Under the pieces are notes generated by a model, which saw only the letters and a program-made list of their open reading frames with translations, made no database searches and was not told the DNA's origin. The position numbers were made by a program, and so were the translations under genes. From Chloroflexota bacterium (GTDB lineage: Bacteria > Chloroflexota > Anaerolineae > Aggregatilineales > Phototrophicaceae), in assembly GCA_026707745.1 (NCBI GenBank), contig JAPOWG010000011.1:62001-126000 (forward strand): a stretch of DNA of 64,000 nucleotides, written 5' to 3'. Shown one piece after another: positions 8,166 to 17,272 of this stretch (within the stretch, counting starts at the first letter, position 1; each line of letters starts with the position of its first letter).

Positions 8166-9100
8166 ACAAGAATATCGTCGTCTTGCTAGGCGGTGTCGGC
8201 GGGGCAAAGCTGGCTATCGGCCTGGCACAGATCGTCCCGGCGCAGCGACTGACCTTTGTCGTGAATACAGGCGACGATTTCTGGCATCTGGGTTTAAGGA
8301 TCTGCCCCGATCTTGATACCGTGATGTATACGCTGGCCGGCCTGGTCGATCCGGATTGGGGATGGGGCTTGAAGGGCGACAGCGTCGTCGCGCTCGAGAC
8401 CTTGAATAGCTTCTACGGTGTGGATACCTGGTTTCGACTGGGAGACAAGGATCTGGCTACGCATCTGCAGCGCAGCCGTCTCTTGCGTTGCGGACGATCG
8501 TTAACAGAGGCGACCAGGCGCCTGTCCAAGTCGCTGGGTGTGGATGCGGCTTTGCTGCCTATGAGCGATGACGAAATCCCGACTAAGATCGAGACAGTCG
8601 AATTTGGCGAATTGGGTTTCCAGGAATACTTCGTTAAACATCGCTGGCAACCAGTGCTTAAGTCGATCCGACATGCCGGCTGCGAGAGATCAAGTCTGCC
8701 ATCCCAGGTTCGGTCGGCTTTGAGCAAGGCGGATATTGTCTTGATCGCGCCGTCGAATCCCTGGTTGTCGCTGGCGCCGATCCTGGCTGTGAACGGCATG
8801 CGAGACTTGCTGACAAGTCTTGACGTACCCATAGTAGCGGTTACGCCTATCATAGGGGGCGCTGCGGTGAAGGGTCCCACGGCCAAAATCATGTCGGAAC
8901 TGGGACAGGAAGCGACCCCGGCAAATATCGCCAAGTTTTATACTGGAATCATCAACGGATTTGTGAATGACATCCAAAACGAGCCTCTAGGACGTAGCGA
9001 CCTGCGATCCATACAAGTGAACACGCTGATGAAAACTGAAGGCGACAAAAGATCGCTGGCGGGTGCGACGCTGGATTGGATAGAAAGTTGGGTAGCATGA
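8156..9100 (+). CDS. cofD: F420-0 synthase: 2-phospho-L-lactate (or PEP) transferase
   Basis: CofD/FbiA joins the guanylylated phospholactate or phosphoenolpyruvate moiety to FO. The 314-residue protein has the N-terminal LLGGVGGAKLAIGL nucleotide-binding motif and the family-specific NTGDDFWHLGLRICPDLDT stretch. The C-terminal half has the APSNPWLSLAPIL and GGAAVKGPTAK motifs. GTG 8156 is preferred because GAGG lies five bases before it. A longer in-frame extension to 8015 would run within the previous gene and lacks family similarity. The stop overlaps the cofC start (ATGA). Confidence 0.92.
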   Translation: MALDKNIVVLLGGVGGAKLAIGLAQIVPAQRLTFVVNTGDDFWHLGLRICPDLDTVMYTLAGLVDPDWGWGLKGDSVVALETLNSFYGVDTWFRLGDKDLATHLQRSRLLRCGRSLTEATRRLSKSLGVDAALLPMSDDEIPTKIETVEFGELGFQEYFVKHRWQPVLKSIRHAGCERSSLPSQVRSALSKADIVLIAPSNPWLSLAPILAVNGMRDLLTSLDVPIVAVTPIIGGAAVKGPTAKIMSELGQEATPANIAKFYTGIINGFVNDIQNEPLGRSDLRSIQVNTLMKTEGDKRSLAGATLDWIESWVA

Positions 9101-9759
9101 GTCTCTGGGCGATCGTACCGGTCAAACCTTTGAAAAACGCCAAGAGCCGGCTTTCCGCGGTATTGTCTCCCGAACAGCGGTACCAATTGGCGGGGGCGAT
9201 GTTTCGGCACGTGCTCTCGGTGGTCACGACCGTGCCGGAGGTCTCCGGCGTTTTGGTCATCTCGCGCGATACCAAAGCCTTGGCGATCGCCCGCGAAATG
9301 GGCGCGAAGACCATTCAAGAAAGCGCGATCTCGGATCTCAATCCGGCCTTGATGCGCGCCACGATGATCGTCAAGAGTTGGCGGGTCGACGGGGTATTGA
9401 TTTTGCCGGCCGATCTACCATTCGTACATGCTGATGATATTCAAGCGCTGATCGAATTGGGGGAGAACCGCTCGATTGTCATTGCAACCGACCATAACGG
9501 CGACGGCACGAACGCCTTGCTGGTGCGTCCGCCCGGCTTGATTCAGTTTGACTACGGTCCGGGCAGTTATCGGCGGCATATCGCCAGCGCCGAACGCGCC
9601 GGCATCGAGGTCATGACTTATCACTCCGACCGTTTGGCGTCGGATATTGACGTCCCTGAAGACCTCGATCTATACCGGCGCATGCGCTCGGAGGGCAGTT
9701 TCGGGCATTTGCCGGATTTTTCCTTTGTTTGCGGCAGCGGAGTGGAAACGCTGGAATAA
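9097..9759 (+). CDS. cofC: Phospholactate/phosphoenolpyruvate guanylyltransferase
   Basis: CofC (FbiD in actinobacteria) activates the three-carbon acid with GTP for CofD. The 220-residue protein begins LWAIVPVKPLKNAKSRL, the nucleotidyltransferase signature of this family. It has a DLPFVHADDI metal site and the late motif RLASDIDVPEDLDLY. The next-door nitroreductase suggests PEP as the substrate, by analogy with FbiD systems. ATG 9097 overlaps the cofD stop by four bases. FO synthase (cofG/cofH) is not in this window. Confidence 0.9.
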   Translation: MSLWAIVPVKPLKNAKSRLSAVLSPEQRYQLAGAMFRHVLSVVTTVPEVSGVLVISRDTKALAIAREMGAKTIQESAISDLNPALMRATMIVKSWRVDGVLILPADLPFVHADDIQALIELGENRSIVIATDHNGDGTNALLVRPPGLIQFDYGPGSYRRHIASAERAGIEVMTYHSDRLASDIDVPEDLDLYRRMRSEGSFGHLPDFSFVCGSGVETLE

Positions 9760-9834
9760 GGGTTCGGAAGGCATGCTCGCATCTAGGTAGACGGTCGCGT
9801 AATGGCAAGTGTCGATCGGCCTAAGACGGTTGAT

Positions 9835-9864
9835 TTGTGTATGAGCTTCATTTATGTTGATAAT
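9835..9864 (+). promoter_or_regulatory. Possible sigma70-type promoter before the luciferase-like gene
   Basis: TTGTGT at 9835-9840 and GATAAT at 9859-9864 are separated by 18 bases in the 146-base gap after cofC. A start near 9871 would leave a leader of about 35 bases. This is weak evidence from hexamers alone. Confidence 0.35.
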
Positions 9865-9905
9865 ACGGCAAACTGGTGAACATCATTAGGGTCTGGAGTT
9901 GAAAG

Positions 9906-10913
9906 ATGGCTGATCGAGTAGCGCTTTATTTGCAGGACGCGCATTCATTGCTGGACGCGATGGAATACGTCAAATATGCGGAGCAAGCCGGCTTTGAAGC
10001 GGTTTGGCAGGCGGAAAGCCGGCTGGTGCGAGATGCGATTGTACCGATGGCCGCCTTCGCCGCCGTGACCTCGCGCATCAAGATCGGCTCCGGCGTCATC
10101 AATAACTGGACGCGCAATGCGGCAGTTATCGCCGCCACGTTCTTGACCTTGGATGATCTGGCGCAGGATCGCATTTATTGCGGCATCGGCGCCTGGTGGG
10201 ATCCGCTAGCAGCAAAAGTCGGCATCGAGCGCCGCAAGAACCTGCTGGCCATGCGCGAAGTTGTGACTGTTGTACGCCGTCTGCTGAATCGCGAACGGGT
10301 CAGCTTTCAGGGCGAATTTGTGCAGTTGGATGATGTGGAACTTGATGTCGTGCACGGACGCAAGGAGCCGCGCAATGTGCCCATCTACGTTGGCGCGACG
10401 GGGCCCCAAATGATGGCGCTCACCGGCGAGATCGCCGACGGCGTCGTTTTGAATTATCTCGTTTCGCCCAAGTATAACGAGTCGGCCTTGTCTCAACTGG
10501 AAATCGGCGCGCGCAAGGCGGGCAAGACCGTTTACGATGTCGATCGTCCGCAGTTGGTCGTCTGCTCGGTAGATAACGATCGCGGGAAAGCGCTTGACGC
10601 CGCTCGCAAGCTGGTAACGCAATACCTGGGCCAACAGCCGCACATCATGAAGGCCAGCGGCGTCAGCCAGGATTTGCTTGAGGAAATCGGACAGGTCTTG
10701 ACCTGGCCGGCCACCGAGGAACAAATCCTCGAAGCCATGAAACTGGTGCCGGACGACGTCGTTCAAATGATCACGGCTTCGGGCACGCCCGCGGAGGTCA
10801 AGGCCAAGGTGCGCGAGTACATTTCCTCGGGCGCTACCTGTCCTATTCTCTATCCCTTGGGCGAGGACGTGCGCCTTATGATCGACACCTTCGCCAGCGG
10901 CTATTCCGGCTAG
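9906..10913 (+). CDS. Luciferase-like (LLM class) F420-dependent oxidoreductase
   Basis: The 335-residue TIM-barrel protein shows features of bacterial-luciferase-like enzymes that use F420 or FMN. These are [15 protein letters not shown] near the N-terminus, the [13 protein letters not shown] strand, and the [23 protein letters not shown] segment, which resembles methylenetetrahydromethanopterin reductase (Mer) and related F420 enzymes. The substrate is unknown. Its position right after the F420 biosynthesis genes makes F420 the likely cofactor. The ATG follows a purine-rich GGAGTTGAAAG stretch. A promoter may lie in the gap, so it may also be transcribed independently. Confidence 0.8.
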   Translation: MADRVALYLQDAHSLLDAMEYVKYAEQAGFEAVWQAESRLVRDAIVPMAAFAAVTSRIKIGSGVINNWTRNAAVIAATFLTLDDLAQDRIYCGIGAWWDPLAAKVGIERRKNLLAMREVVTVVRRLLNRERVSFQGEFVQLDDVELDVVHGRKEPRNVPIYVGATGPQMMALTGEIADGVVLNYLVSPKYNESALSQLEIGARKAGKTVYDVDRPQLVVCSVDNDRGKALDAARKLVTQYLGQQPHIMKASGVSQDLLEEIGQVLTWPATEEQILEAMKLVPDDVVQMITASGTPAEVKAKVREYISSGATCPILYPLGEDVRLMIDTFASGYSG

Positions 10914-10966
10914 CGATCAAGCGTGTCGGATAAATGGGTGGCGATTTAGCGATTTGAGACCGGGCC

Positions 10967-11587
10967 GTGAAGATTCTTTGCGTCAGCGACATTGAAGCGC
11001 CACAGTTACATAGCGCGGTCAATCTGCGTCGCCAATATAACGATATTGACTTAATCGTAAGTTGCGGCGATATGCCGCCGGGTTATCTTGATTTCATCAG
11101 CACCATCATCAGCGTGCCGATGTTTTACGTGCGCGGCAATCACGACGAGATCTACAAGGATGACCCGCCCGGGGGTATCGATTTGCACGGGAAGGTCGTT
11201 GAATACAAGGGCTTGACCCTGGCCGGACTGGAGGGCTCGATTCGCTACAATGCGGGCGAAATTCAATATACTCAATTGCAAATGCACAGGATGGTCGTGC
11301 GCCTCGGCGCCAAAGTACTCTGGAATCGAGTGACTGGCAGCCGCGGCGTCGATCTGTTTGTCACTCATTCGCCGGCGCGTAATATCCACGATGGCCGAGA
11401 CTTCGCCCACCGGGGATTCGATAGTTTCATCAATTTCTTGAAATGGTATCGCCCGCGCTATATGCTGCATGGCCATGTGCATACCTGGGATCGACGAAAA
11501 GTCGTGCGAACGCAGTTCCGGTCCACCTGCGTCTTGAACATTAATCCATTTACGGTATTGGAGTTGGAACCACAATCGGAATCTTGA
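10967..11587 (+). CDS. Calcineurin-like metallophosphoesterase
   Basis: The 206-residue protein shows the metallophosphoesterase metal-site series: CVSDIEAPQ (D-x-E in place of the usual D-x-H), SCGDMPPG, VRGNHDE, THSP and the late GHVHTWDR. These imply a two-metal phosphodiesterase or phosphatase. The first motif's missing His is unusual and may change metal binding. The start is GTG 10967, without a strong ribosome site. The stop lies within 40 bases of the next gene, so it probably belongs to the same transcript as the molybdenum hydroxylase. The substrate is unknown; an action on a purine nucleotide or dinucleotide cofactor is possible but unproven. Confidence 0.75.
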   Translation: MKILCVSDIEAPQLHSAVNLRRQYNDIDLIVSCGDMPPGYLDFISTIISVPMFYVRGNHDEIYKDDPPGGIDLHGKVVEYKGLTLAGLEGSIRYNAGEIQYTQLQMHRMVVRLGAKVLWNRVTGSRGVDLFVTHSPARNIHDGRDFAHRGFDSFINFLKWYRPRYMLHGHVHTWDRRKVVRTQFRSTCVLNINPFTVLELEPQSES

Positions 11588-11625
11588 GCCGATACCAGCT
11601 TGTAGCAAAGGGAGGCAGCGCCGCT

Positions 11626-13059
11626 ATGTGGCAGGCATATCATTGCGTCAGCAGGGTCGAGGAGGCGCTCGCTCTGCTTGATCAGCACCGGCAGGAGGCG
11701 CGAATTGTCGCCGGCGGCACGGACCTGATCATCGAGATGGAGCGCGGGCAGCATCCTCAACTCGGGGTCCTGATCGATATCACGCGGGTCAAGGGACTGG
11801 AGGAAATACACTTGCGCGACGGCATGGTCCGCTTGGGACCCTTGGTAACGCATAATCATGTCCTGGGCAGCGCGCTGATACGGGAGCGCGCTCTGCCACT
11901 GGCGCAAGCCTCCTGGGAAGTCGGCGCGCCGCAGATACGCAATCGCGCTACTGTCGCCGGCAATCTCATTACCGCTTCGCCCGCCAACGACACCATCACG
12001 CCCTTGATCGCCCTGGGCGCCGAGCTAAGGCTTTCGTCGCTGGATGGCGAACGCTCGGTTGCCCTGGAAGACTTTTACACTGGCTTCCGCCAAACGATTT
12101 TGCAACCCAACGAAATGCTGAGCGCTATTTCATTTCCGGCGTTGAACGAGGATCAGCGCGGACTATTCTTGAAGCTGGGCTTGCGTCGGGCCCAGGCGAT
12201 TTCAGTGGTTGATGCAGCGATCGTCCTGTCGCTTGAAGTCGATGGGACGGTCTCCCGCGCTCGCATCGCGCTGGGTAGCGTGGCCCCCACCATCATTCGC
12301 GCCCCGGCGGCCGAGGAATTCCTGCTTGGCAAGCGCTTGACGCCGGAAAACATCTCGGAGGCCGGGCGCCTGGCCGCCGAAACCGCCAGTCCCATTGACG
12401 ACATCCGCGGCAGCGCCGAATATCGAAGCGAGATGGTAAAGGTCTTGGTGGCGCGCGCTCTGCGACAAATGGCGCGCGATTCCCTTGAGACGGGCTTGCC
12501 GAGCGATCCGCCCATGCTTTGGGGCAAAGACGAAGCCAAGGTGAAAAGGGCTTTGCCGGCGCAGCTAACGCATCTGCCAGATACCCCGATAGAAAGTACA
12601 ATCAACGGAGAATCGCTGCTTGTCCGCAGCGGACAGCAGAAGTCGCTCCTGCACTGGCTGCGCGATGACGTCAAACTGCCGGGCGCCAAGGAAGGTTGTG
12701 CCGAAGGCGAATGTGGCGCATGTACCGTTTTCCTTGACGATGTTGCCGTCATGTCCTGTATGGTGCACGCGCCAAGAGCGCACGGCGCCGAGATCGTGAC
12801 GGTTGAAGGACTGGCGAAGTCGGGAGCGCTGCATCCGATTCAAAGCGCCTTCATTGAAGAAGCGGCGGTCCAATGCGGTTACTGCACACCGGGCTTTTTG
12901 ATGGCGGGCGCAAAACTGCTTGAGGAGATTGATGAGCCCAGCAGGGATCAGATCAATTACAGCATTAGCGGCAACCTCTGCCGTTGCACCGGCTATTACA
13001 AGATCGTCAAAGCATTTGAAGAAGCCAGCAAAGCGAAGATGGGACAGGTCGAAGGCTAG
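11626..13059 (+). CDS. Fused FAD and [2Fe-2S] subunit of a molybdenum hydroxylase
   Basis: This is an electron-transfer polypeptide for the xanthine dehydrogenase/CO dehydrogenase family. Residues 1 to about 285 form the FAD-binding domain (ARIVAGGTDLI, QIRNRATVAGNLITASPAND). Residues about 322-477 form a [2Fe-2S] protein. The first cluster has Cys 358, 363, 366 and 378; the second has Cys 417, 420, 452 and 454. In most relatives these are separate genes, or the Fe-S part is fused to the molybdenum subunit, so the FAD-then-FeS order is notable. ATG 11626 has GGAGG ten bases upstream; an earlier TTG at 11584 lacks one. It is followed after only three bases by the 584-residue protein. Confidence 0.9.
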   Translation: MWQAYHCVSRVEEALALLDQHRQEARIVAGGTDLIIEMERGQHPQLGVLIDITRVKGLEEIHLRDGMVRLGPLVTHNHVLGSALIRERALPLAQASWEVGAPQIRNRATVAGNLITASPANDTITPLIALGAELRLSSLDGERSVALEDFYTGFRQTILQPNEMLSAISFPALNEDQRGLFLKLGLRRAQAISVVDAAIVLSLEVDGTVSRARIALGSVAPTIIRAPAAEEFLLGKRLTPENISEAGRLAAETASPIDDIRGSAEYRSEMVKVLVARALRQMARDSLETGLPSDPPMLWGKDEAKVKRALPAQLTHLPDTPIESTINGESLLVRSGQQKSLLHWLRDDVKLPGAKEGCAEGECGACTVFLDDVAVMSCMVHAPRAHGAEIVTVEGLAKSGALHPIQSAFIEEAAVQCGYCTPGFLMAGAKLLEEIDEPSRDQINYSISGNLCRCTGYYKIVKAFEEASKAKMGQVEG

Positions 13060-13062
13060 CTC

Positions 13063-14817
13063 ATGGACAGGCGGGTTCCAAAGACCGGCAGCGAAGAAAT
13101 TGAACTGTATATGCGCACTTATTACTCGCTCCTGCGCTCGAGCGACGCGATCAAAATTGAGACTTTGGTCGAGAGCCATATCGCCATGCGGTCTTCCTTG
13201 CACGAGCGCGCCAGCGAACCGGAACCCGATGTCTCGGCCTTGATGTATAGCGCCTTGCGCTTGCCGCCCTGCATTATCCAAGTCGAAGAGGTACTGATCG
13301 GGCAGATGGATCGCGCCTTTGTGGCGGCTGGTTACAAAAACATCGCGAGTTGGCAGCAAGTCTATGCGCCGGGACGCCGTCGTCGAACGCACTTCAATGG
13401 CGCGCATATCATGGCGGTTTATATCATAAGCCGCTCCGACATTGATGACCTCGTACCGATTTTGACGGCCTTTCAAATCGAATGGAACAAGCTTCATTAC
13501 TTGCTGCAAAAGCAAGAATTGCGAGAATTGCTGTTGGCCCATGCTGACGACGGAACTTTGGCGCCGGCCGACTTCGCGCAATTGGCCGAAGGCTTGTACA
13601 TGGCGGTCAGTGATTTGCGCCGGCTGCACTTGCTCTGGAAGGATGATTTCGTCAACAACTTGCTGTGTATGAGCCGAGAGCGCAAAAGCATGAGCTTGCG
13701 GCTGATATCGGGTTCGCTGGCGGATTATCGACGCGCCACTGCCTCCTGGTGGAATCATTTGAGCGAAGAGCTGTCGCTTGTCGGCATAGAACTCGATGAA
13801 AGACCGGTCTACTTCGTATCCAGCAATACGCATTCCTTGATTAACCTGTTGGCCGGCTTCGCCAGGCGTTACGAAGAAAGCCTGATCGGTTACATCGAAA
13901 AATTTCAAGAGAAGTCCTTGTTGACCGAATACGAGGACATCAAGCAGAGCTACCACAAGAGTATGGACAACTTTCTGTATTTTGTGTTGCGCCAGTATCT
14001 CTCCGAACGAGGAAACGAAGCCAAGCGAATATTGCAAGAGGAAGAGAATCGGCTTGGCATCCACCGCGTTCCCAGTCGGCAGGGTTTCGAAATAGAGACC
14101 CAGGTGATCGAATTGGGCAAGCTGGAAGCGCGCTGGTTTGATCCTCGCTTGGGGCGCGTCGATGATCTCGAACCGCTGCGCCACAGCAACGCCATCATCA
14201 TCAATATCGACTATCCCTTGGGCATGGCGTCTTACGAATTGCTAAGCCGCATATCCGAGGGCGTAGGGCGCCTGGATGGCGTCTATGTCATGGGCAAGTC
14301 GGCCACGCTGAACGGACGCATCGGCGATATGATGATCCCCAACGTGATCCACGATGAACATTCGCAGAATACCTATCTTTTCCGCAATTGCTTTACCGCG
14401 CGTCACGTCCGCTCCTATATGCATCATGGCAATATCCTCGACAATCAGAAAGCGGTAACGGTTTTGGGCACGTTTTTGCAGAACCCCCACTATATGAGCG
14501 TCTTTTACAAAGAGGGCTATACCGATATCGAGATGGAAGGCGGTCCCTACCTTTCCGCGGTCTTCGAAGCCTTTCGTCCTCAACGGCATCCCATGAACGA
14601 GATTGTCAACCTGCATTCGGTCAAGTTCGATATTGGATTCCTGCATTACGCCTCGGACAAGCCGACCAACGACGGCCAGAATCTCGGCGCCGGCAGTCTC
14701 AGCTTTGGCGGCGTTGAACCGACTTATGCCGCAGCCATCGCCATATTAAGACGGATTTTCTACAACGAGACAGAGAAACTGATCGAAACGACATTCGAGG
14801 CCTTGCCGTCGTTCTAG
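13063..14817 (+). CDS. Large protein with nucleoside-phosphorylase-like C-terminal domain
   Basis: I do not recognise the whole 584-residue family. The first 350 residues or so are mostly helical, charged and rich in Leu and Arg. The C-terminal 210 residues look like a diverged nucleoside phosphorylase/nucleosidase fold. They have a strand-and-turn GKSATLNGRIGD (from residue 411) where such enzymes have a Gly-rich GDxxIP loop, DIEMEGGPY with Glu 490/492 in the place of the ribose-binding Met-Glu motif, and ASDKP with Asp 532 in the place of the purine-protonating Asp. These matches are by eye. It lies three bases after the FAD/FeS subunit and 43 bases before the molybdenum subunit, so it should be co-expressed. 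It might release a purine base for hydroxylation, or bind a nucleoside as a sensor. Confidence 0.6.
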   Translation: MDRRVPKTGSEEIELYMRTYYSLLRSSDAIKIETLVESHIAMRSSLHERASEPEPDVSALMYSALRLPPCIIQVEEVLIGQMDRAFVAAGYKNIASWQQVYAPGRRRRTHFNGAHIMAVYIISRSDIDDLVPILTAFQIEWNKLHYLLQKQELRELLLAHADDGTLAPADFAQLAEGLYMAVSDLRRLHLLWKDDFVNNLLCMSRERKSMSLRLISGSLADYRRATASWWNHLSEELSLVGIELDERPVYFVSSNTHSLINLLAGFARRYEESLIGYIEKFQEKSLLTEYEDIKQSYHKSMDNFLYFVLRQYLSERGNEAKRILQEEENRLGIHRVPSRQGFEIETQVIELGKLEARWFDPRLGRVDDLEPLRHSNAIIINIDYPLGMASYELLSRISEGVGRLDGVYVMGKSATLNGRIGDMMIPNVIHDEHSQNTYLFRNCFTARHVRSYMHHGNILDNQKAVTVLGTFLQNPHYMSVFYKEGYTDIEMEGGPYLSAVFEAFRPQRHPMNEIVNLHSVKFDIGFLHYASDKPTNDGQNLGAGSLSFGGVEPTYAAAIAILRRIFYNETEKLIETTFEALPSF

Positions 14818-14860
14818 AGGCCTTCTATTCGCCGCGAGGCATAGCACAGGAGTTGGACAA

Positions 14861-17086
14861 TTGTCCGCAGAACCAAGCGCCGTAATCAACCAGTCGGTCA
14901 AACGTATTGATGCCCGGGGCAAGGTCACCGGAGAGACCCTCTACCCCGGCGATATTGATATCGAAGGACAGTTGTGGATGCGCGTCAAGTTTAGCGCGCG
15001 CGCGCATGCCCGTGTCCTGCATGTAGATGCTAGCCGAGCCGAAGCGCTCCCTGGCGTCCTGCGTGTATTCACAAGCCAAGACCTGCCCGTCAATGAATAT
15101 GGCTTGGTCATCAAAGATCAGCCCGTGCTTTGTGGACCGGGTGGCGACAAGCCCGGAACCGATGTCGTTCGCTGCTACATGGACATGGTGGCGACGGTTG
15201 TCGCCGAGACTGACGCCATCGCCCGCGAAGCGCTTGACCTGATTGATGTCGCATACGAAGACTTGCCCGCCGTTTTTGATGCGGAAGCGGCTATGGAAAA
15301 CGGCGCGCCGCAACTGCATCCGGAAAGTCCGGGCAATCTGGTGACGCAGTATCGCATCCGCAGAGGGGATATGGCATCGGGCTGGGCGCGGGCGGATGTC
15401 GTGGTCGAGGCGGAATACGAGACCACCTGGCAAGAACACGCCTATCTGCAACCGGAGGCGGGCCTTTCCTACATCGACGAAGAGGACCGGGTGACCGTGG
15501 TCGTTGCCGGTCAATGGACCCATGAAGATCAGGAACAGATCTATCATGCCCTTGACTTGCCGCCGGACCGGGTGCGCGTGATTTATCCCGCCATTGGCGG
15601 CGCTTTTGGCGGAAGAGAGGATATGACCGTCCAGATCATATTGGCGCTGGCGGCCTGGAAACTTCGCCGGCCCGTCAAGATACAGTGGAATCGCGAAGAA
15701 TCGATCCTTTATCATCACAAGCGTCATCCGATAAAAGTCAGGGCGAAATGGGGCGCTACCGGCGATGGCGTATTGACCGCGGCTGCGGCCACGGTGATTG
15801 GAGATGCGGGCGCCTATAACTATACGTCCAATAAGGTGCTAGGCAACGCGCAGCTTACTGTAACCGGACCTTACGAGATACCCAACGCCCATGTTGATAC
15901 CTATGCCGTCTACACCAATAACATCCCCTCAGGCGCTTTTCGCGGCTTTGGCGCGCCCCAGGCCTTGCTGGCGGCGGAAGGACAGATGAACCGGCTGGCC
16001 GCCGCTCTGAATATGGATCCACTCGAGATCCGCATGAAGAACACGATCAGAGAGGGTAGTATCGGCTCGGTGGGGAGGCCATTCCCCGCGGGCGTGACTA
16101 TGCCGCAAGTCTTTGAGGCCTGCGGGAAAGCGTCCTGGTGGCAAAAGCGAGACGACAACTGGCAGTTGCGACGAGCAAGTCCGCCCGCCGACAGGGGCAA
16201 GCGGCGCGGCCGGGGCATAGCCGGTGGATTCAAGAACGTTGGCTTCAGCTTCGGTTTCCCCGAGCACTGCTGGGCCGGCCTCGAGCTTCAGGGCGAGGGC
16301 GAGATCGAGTCGGTGACGCTCTATCACGCCGGCGCCGATGTCGGGCAAGGCGCCCATACCGCCCTGAGCCAGATGGCGGCAGAGGCGGTCGGCGTCCCCT
16401 TTGAGAAAGTGCGGATTGTCGCTTCGGACACGGCGACTTCGGGTTCATCCGGCAGCGCCTCGGCCTCGCGACTTTTGTTTATGTCGGGCAATGCCATTCG
16501 TGGCGCGGCCGAAATCGCCCTGCGGAAATGGCATGACGAAGAACGGCCGGCAAGGGGCGAGTACATGTACCATCCGCCGCCGACCACGGCTTTCGATCCC
16601 GAGACCGGGGAATGCGACCCCAATTTCGCTTATGGCTATGTCGCCGAAGCGGTCGAGGTCGAGGTCGATATTGAAACCGGCCAAGTGCAGCTGCTGGAGG
16701 TGGTCTGCGCCAACGATGTCGGCAAGGTCATCAATCCTCAACAATTGGAAGGTCAGATCGAAGGCGCCATCGTTCAAGCGCAGGGTTACGCCTTGATGGA
16801 ATATCTCGTCTCGCGTGCAGGCAAGGTCCTCAATCCTTATTTGTCAACCTATCTCATTCCCACTTCCTTGGACGTACCGCCCATCGTGAAGTCGGTTGTC
16901 CTGGAGCATCCCGATCCCATCGGTCCCTGGGGCGCGCGCGGCATGGCGGAGATGCCTTTCCTGCCGCTTGCGCCCGCAATCGCCGCGGCCATCTATGACG
17001 CAACCGGCGTTTGGGTGGATTCTCAACCCTTTACCGCGCAGAAAGTAGTCAAGGCATTGCGGCAGCAAGGGATCGGTTCTGTTTAA
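14861..17086 (+). CDS. Molybdenum-cofactor subunit of a xanthine dehydrogenase-family hydroxylase (XdhD-like)
   Basis: The 741-residue protein carries the molybdopterin-binding subunit of an aldehyde oxidase/xanthine dehydrogenase-type enzyme. Cofactor-contact stretches include GGAFGGRED, SGAFRGFGAPQA, GADVGQGAHT and EGQIEGAIVQAQGYA. The catalytic Glu is predicted at E697 in GARGMAEMPFLP. It lacks the N-terminal [2Fe-2S] domain found in E. coli XdhD, because that domain sits on the other subunit here. The TTG start at 14861 has AGGAG eight bases upstream. SsnA and YqeC in the same run point to the selenium-dependent molybdenum hydroxylase group, but neither SelD nor YqeB is present here. The substrate (purine or other heterocycle) is not known. 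Confidence 0.88.
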   Translation: MSAEPSAVINQSVKRIDARGKVTGETLYPGDIDIEGQLWMRVKFSARAHARVLHVDASRAEALPGVLRVFTSQDLPVNEYGLVIKDQPVLCGPGGDKPGTDVVRCYMDMVATVVAETDAIAREALDLIDVAYEDLPAVFDAEAAMENGAPQLHPESPGNLVTQYRIRRGDMASGWARADVVVEAEYETTWQEHAYLQPEAGLSYIDEEDRVTVVVAGQWTHEDQEQIYHALDLPPDRVRVIYPAIGGAFGGREDMTVQIILALAAWKLRRPVKIQWNREESILYHHKRHPIKVRAKWGATGDGVLTAAAATVIGDAGAYNYTSNKVLGNAQLTVTGPYEIPNAHVDTYAVYTNNIPSGAFRGFGAPQALLAAEGQMNRLAAALNMDPLEIRMKNTIREGSIGSVGRPFPAGVTMPQVFEACGKASWWQKRDDNWQLRRASPPADRGKRRGRGIAGGFKNVGFSFGFPEHCWAGLELQGEGEIESVTLYHAGADVGQGAHTALSQMAAEAVGVPFEKVRIVASDTATSGSSGSASASRLLFMSGNAIRGAAEIALRKWHDEERPARGEYMYHPPPTTAFDPETGECDPNFAYGYVAEAVEVEVDIETGQVQLLEVVCANDVGKVINPQQLEGQIEGAIVQAQGYALMEYLVSRAGKVLNPYLSTYLIPTSLDVPPIVKSVVLEHPDPIGPWGARGMAEMPFLPLAPAIAAAIYDATGVWVDSQPFTAQKVVKALRQQGIGSV

Positions 17087-17272
17087 GTCTTTGCGCGGTC
17101 AGGGCGTCGCCGGTTGACCTTTCTTCCAGCACTTGTCAGCCCAGCTTCATACTGATTCGCGAGCGAAGCAGGCCGGTTTCGTGTTATGATACTCAGGAAT
17201 CACGCATGCTGGCGCATCCTGAAGGCCTATGATGCCTGTCGCACTTGGCGCCGAACGTGATTTGGAGATTTC

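Noticed and set aside
12565..14184. Long minus-strand open frame (about 540 codons) opposite the hydroxylase genes
   Set aside because: It is antisense to genes with clear domain matches, has no ribosome site, and its translation is rich in Gln, Arg and His as expected for a shadow of a GC-rich gene.
14861..17086. Possible selenocysteine in the molybdenum subunit
   Set aside because: No in-frame TGA occurs in the gene; selenium in this enzyme group is a labile cofactor and not a selenocysteine.
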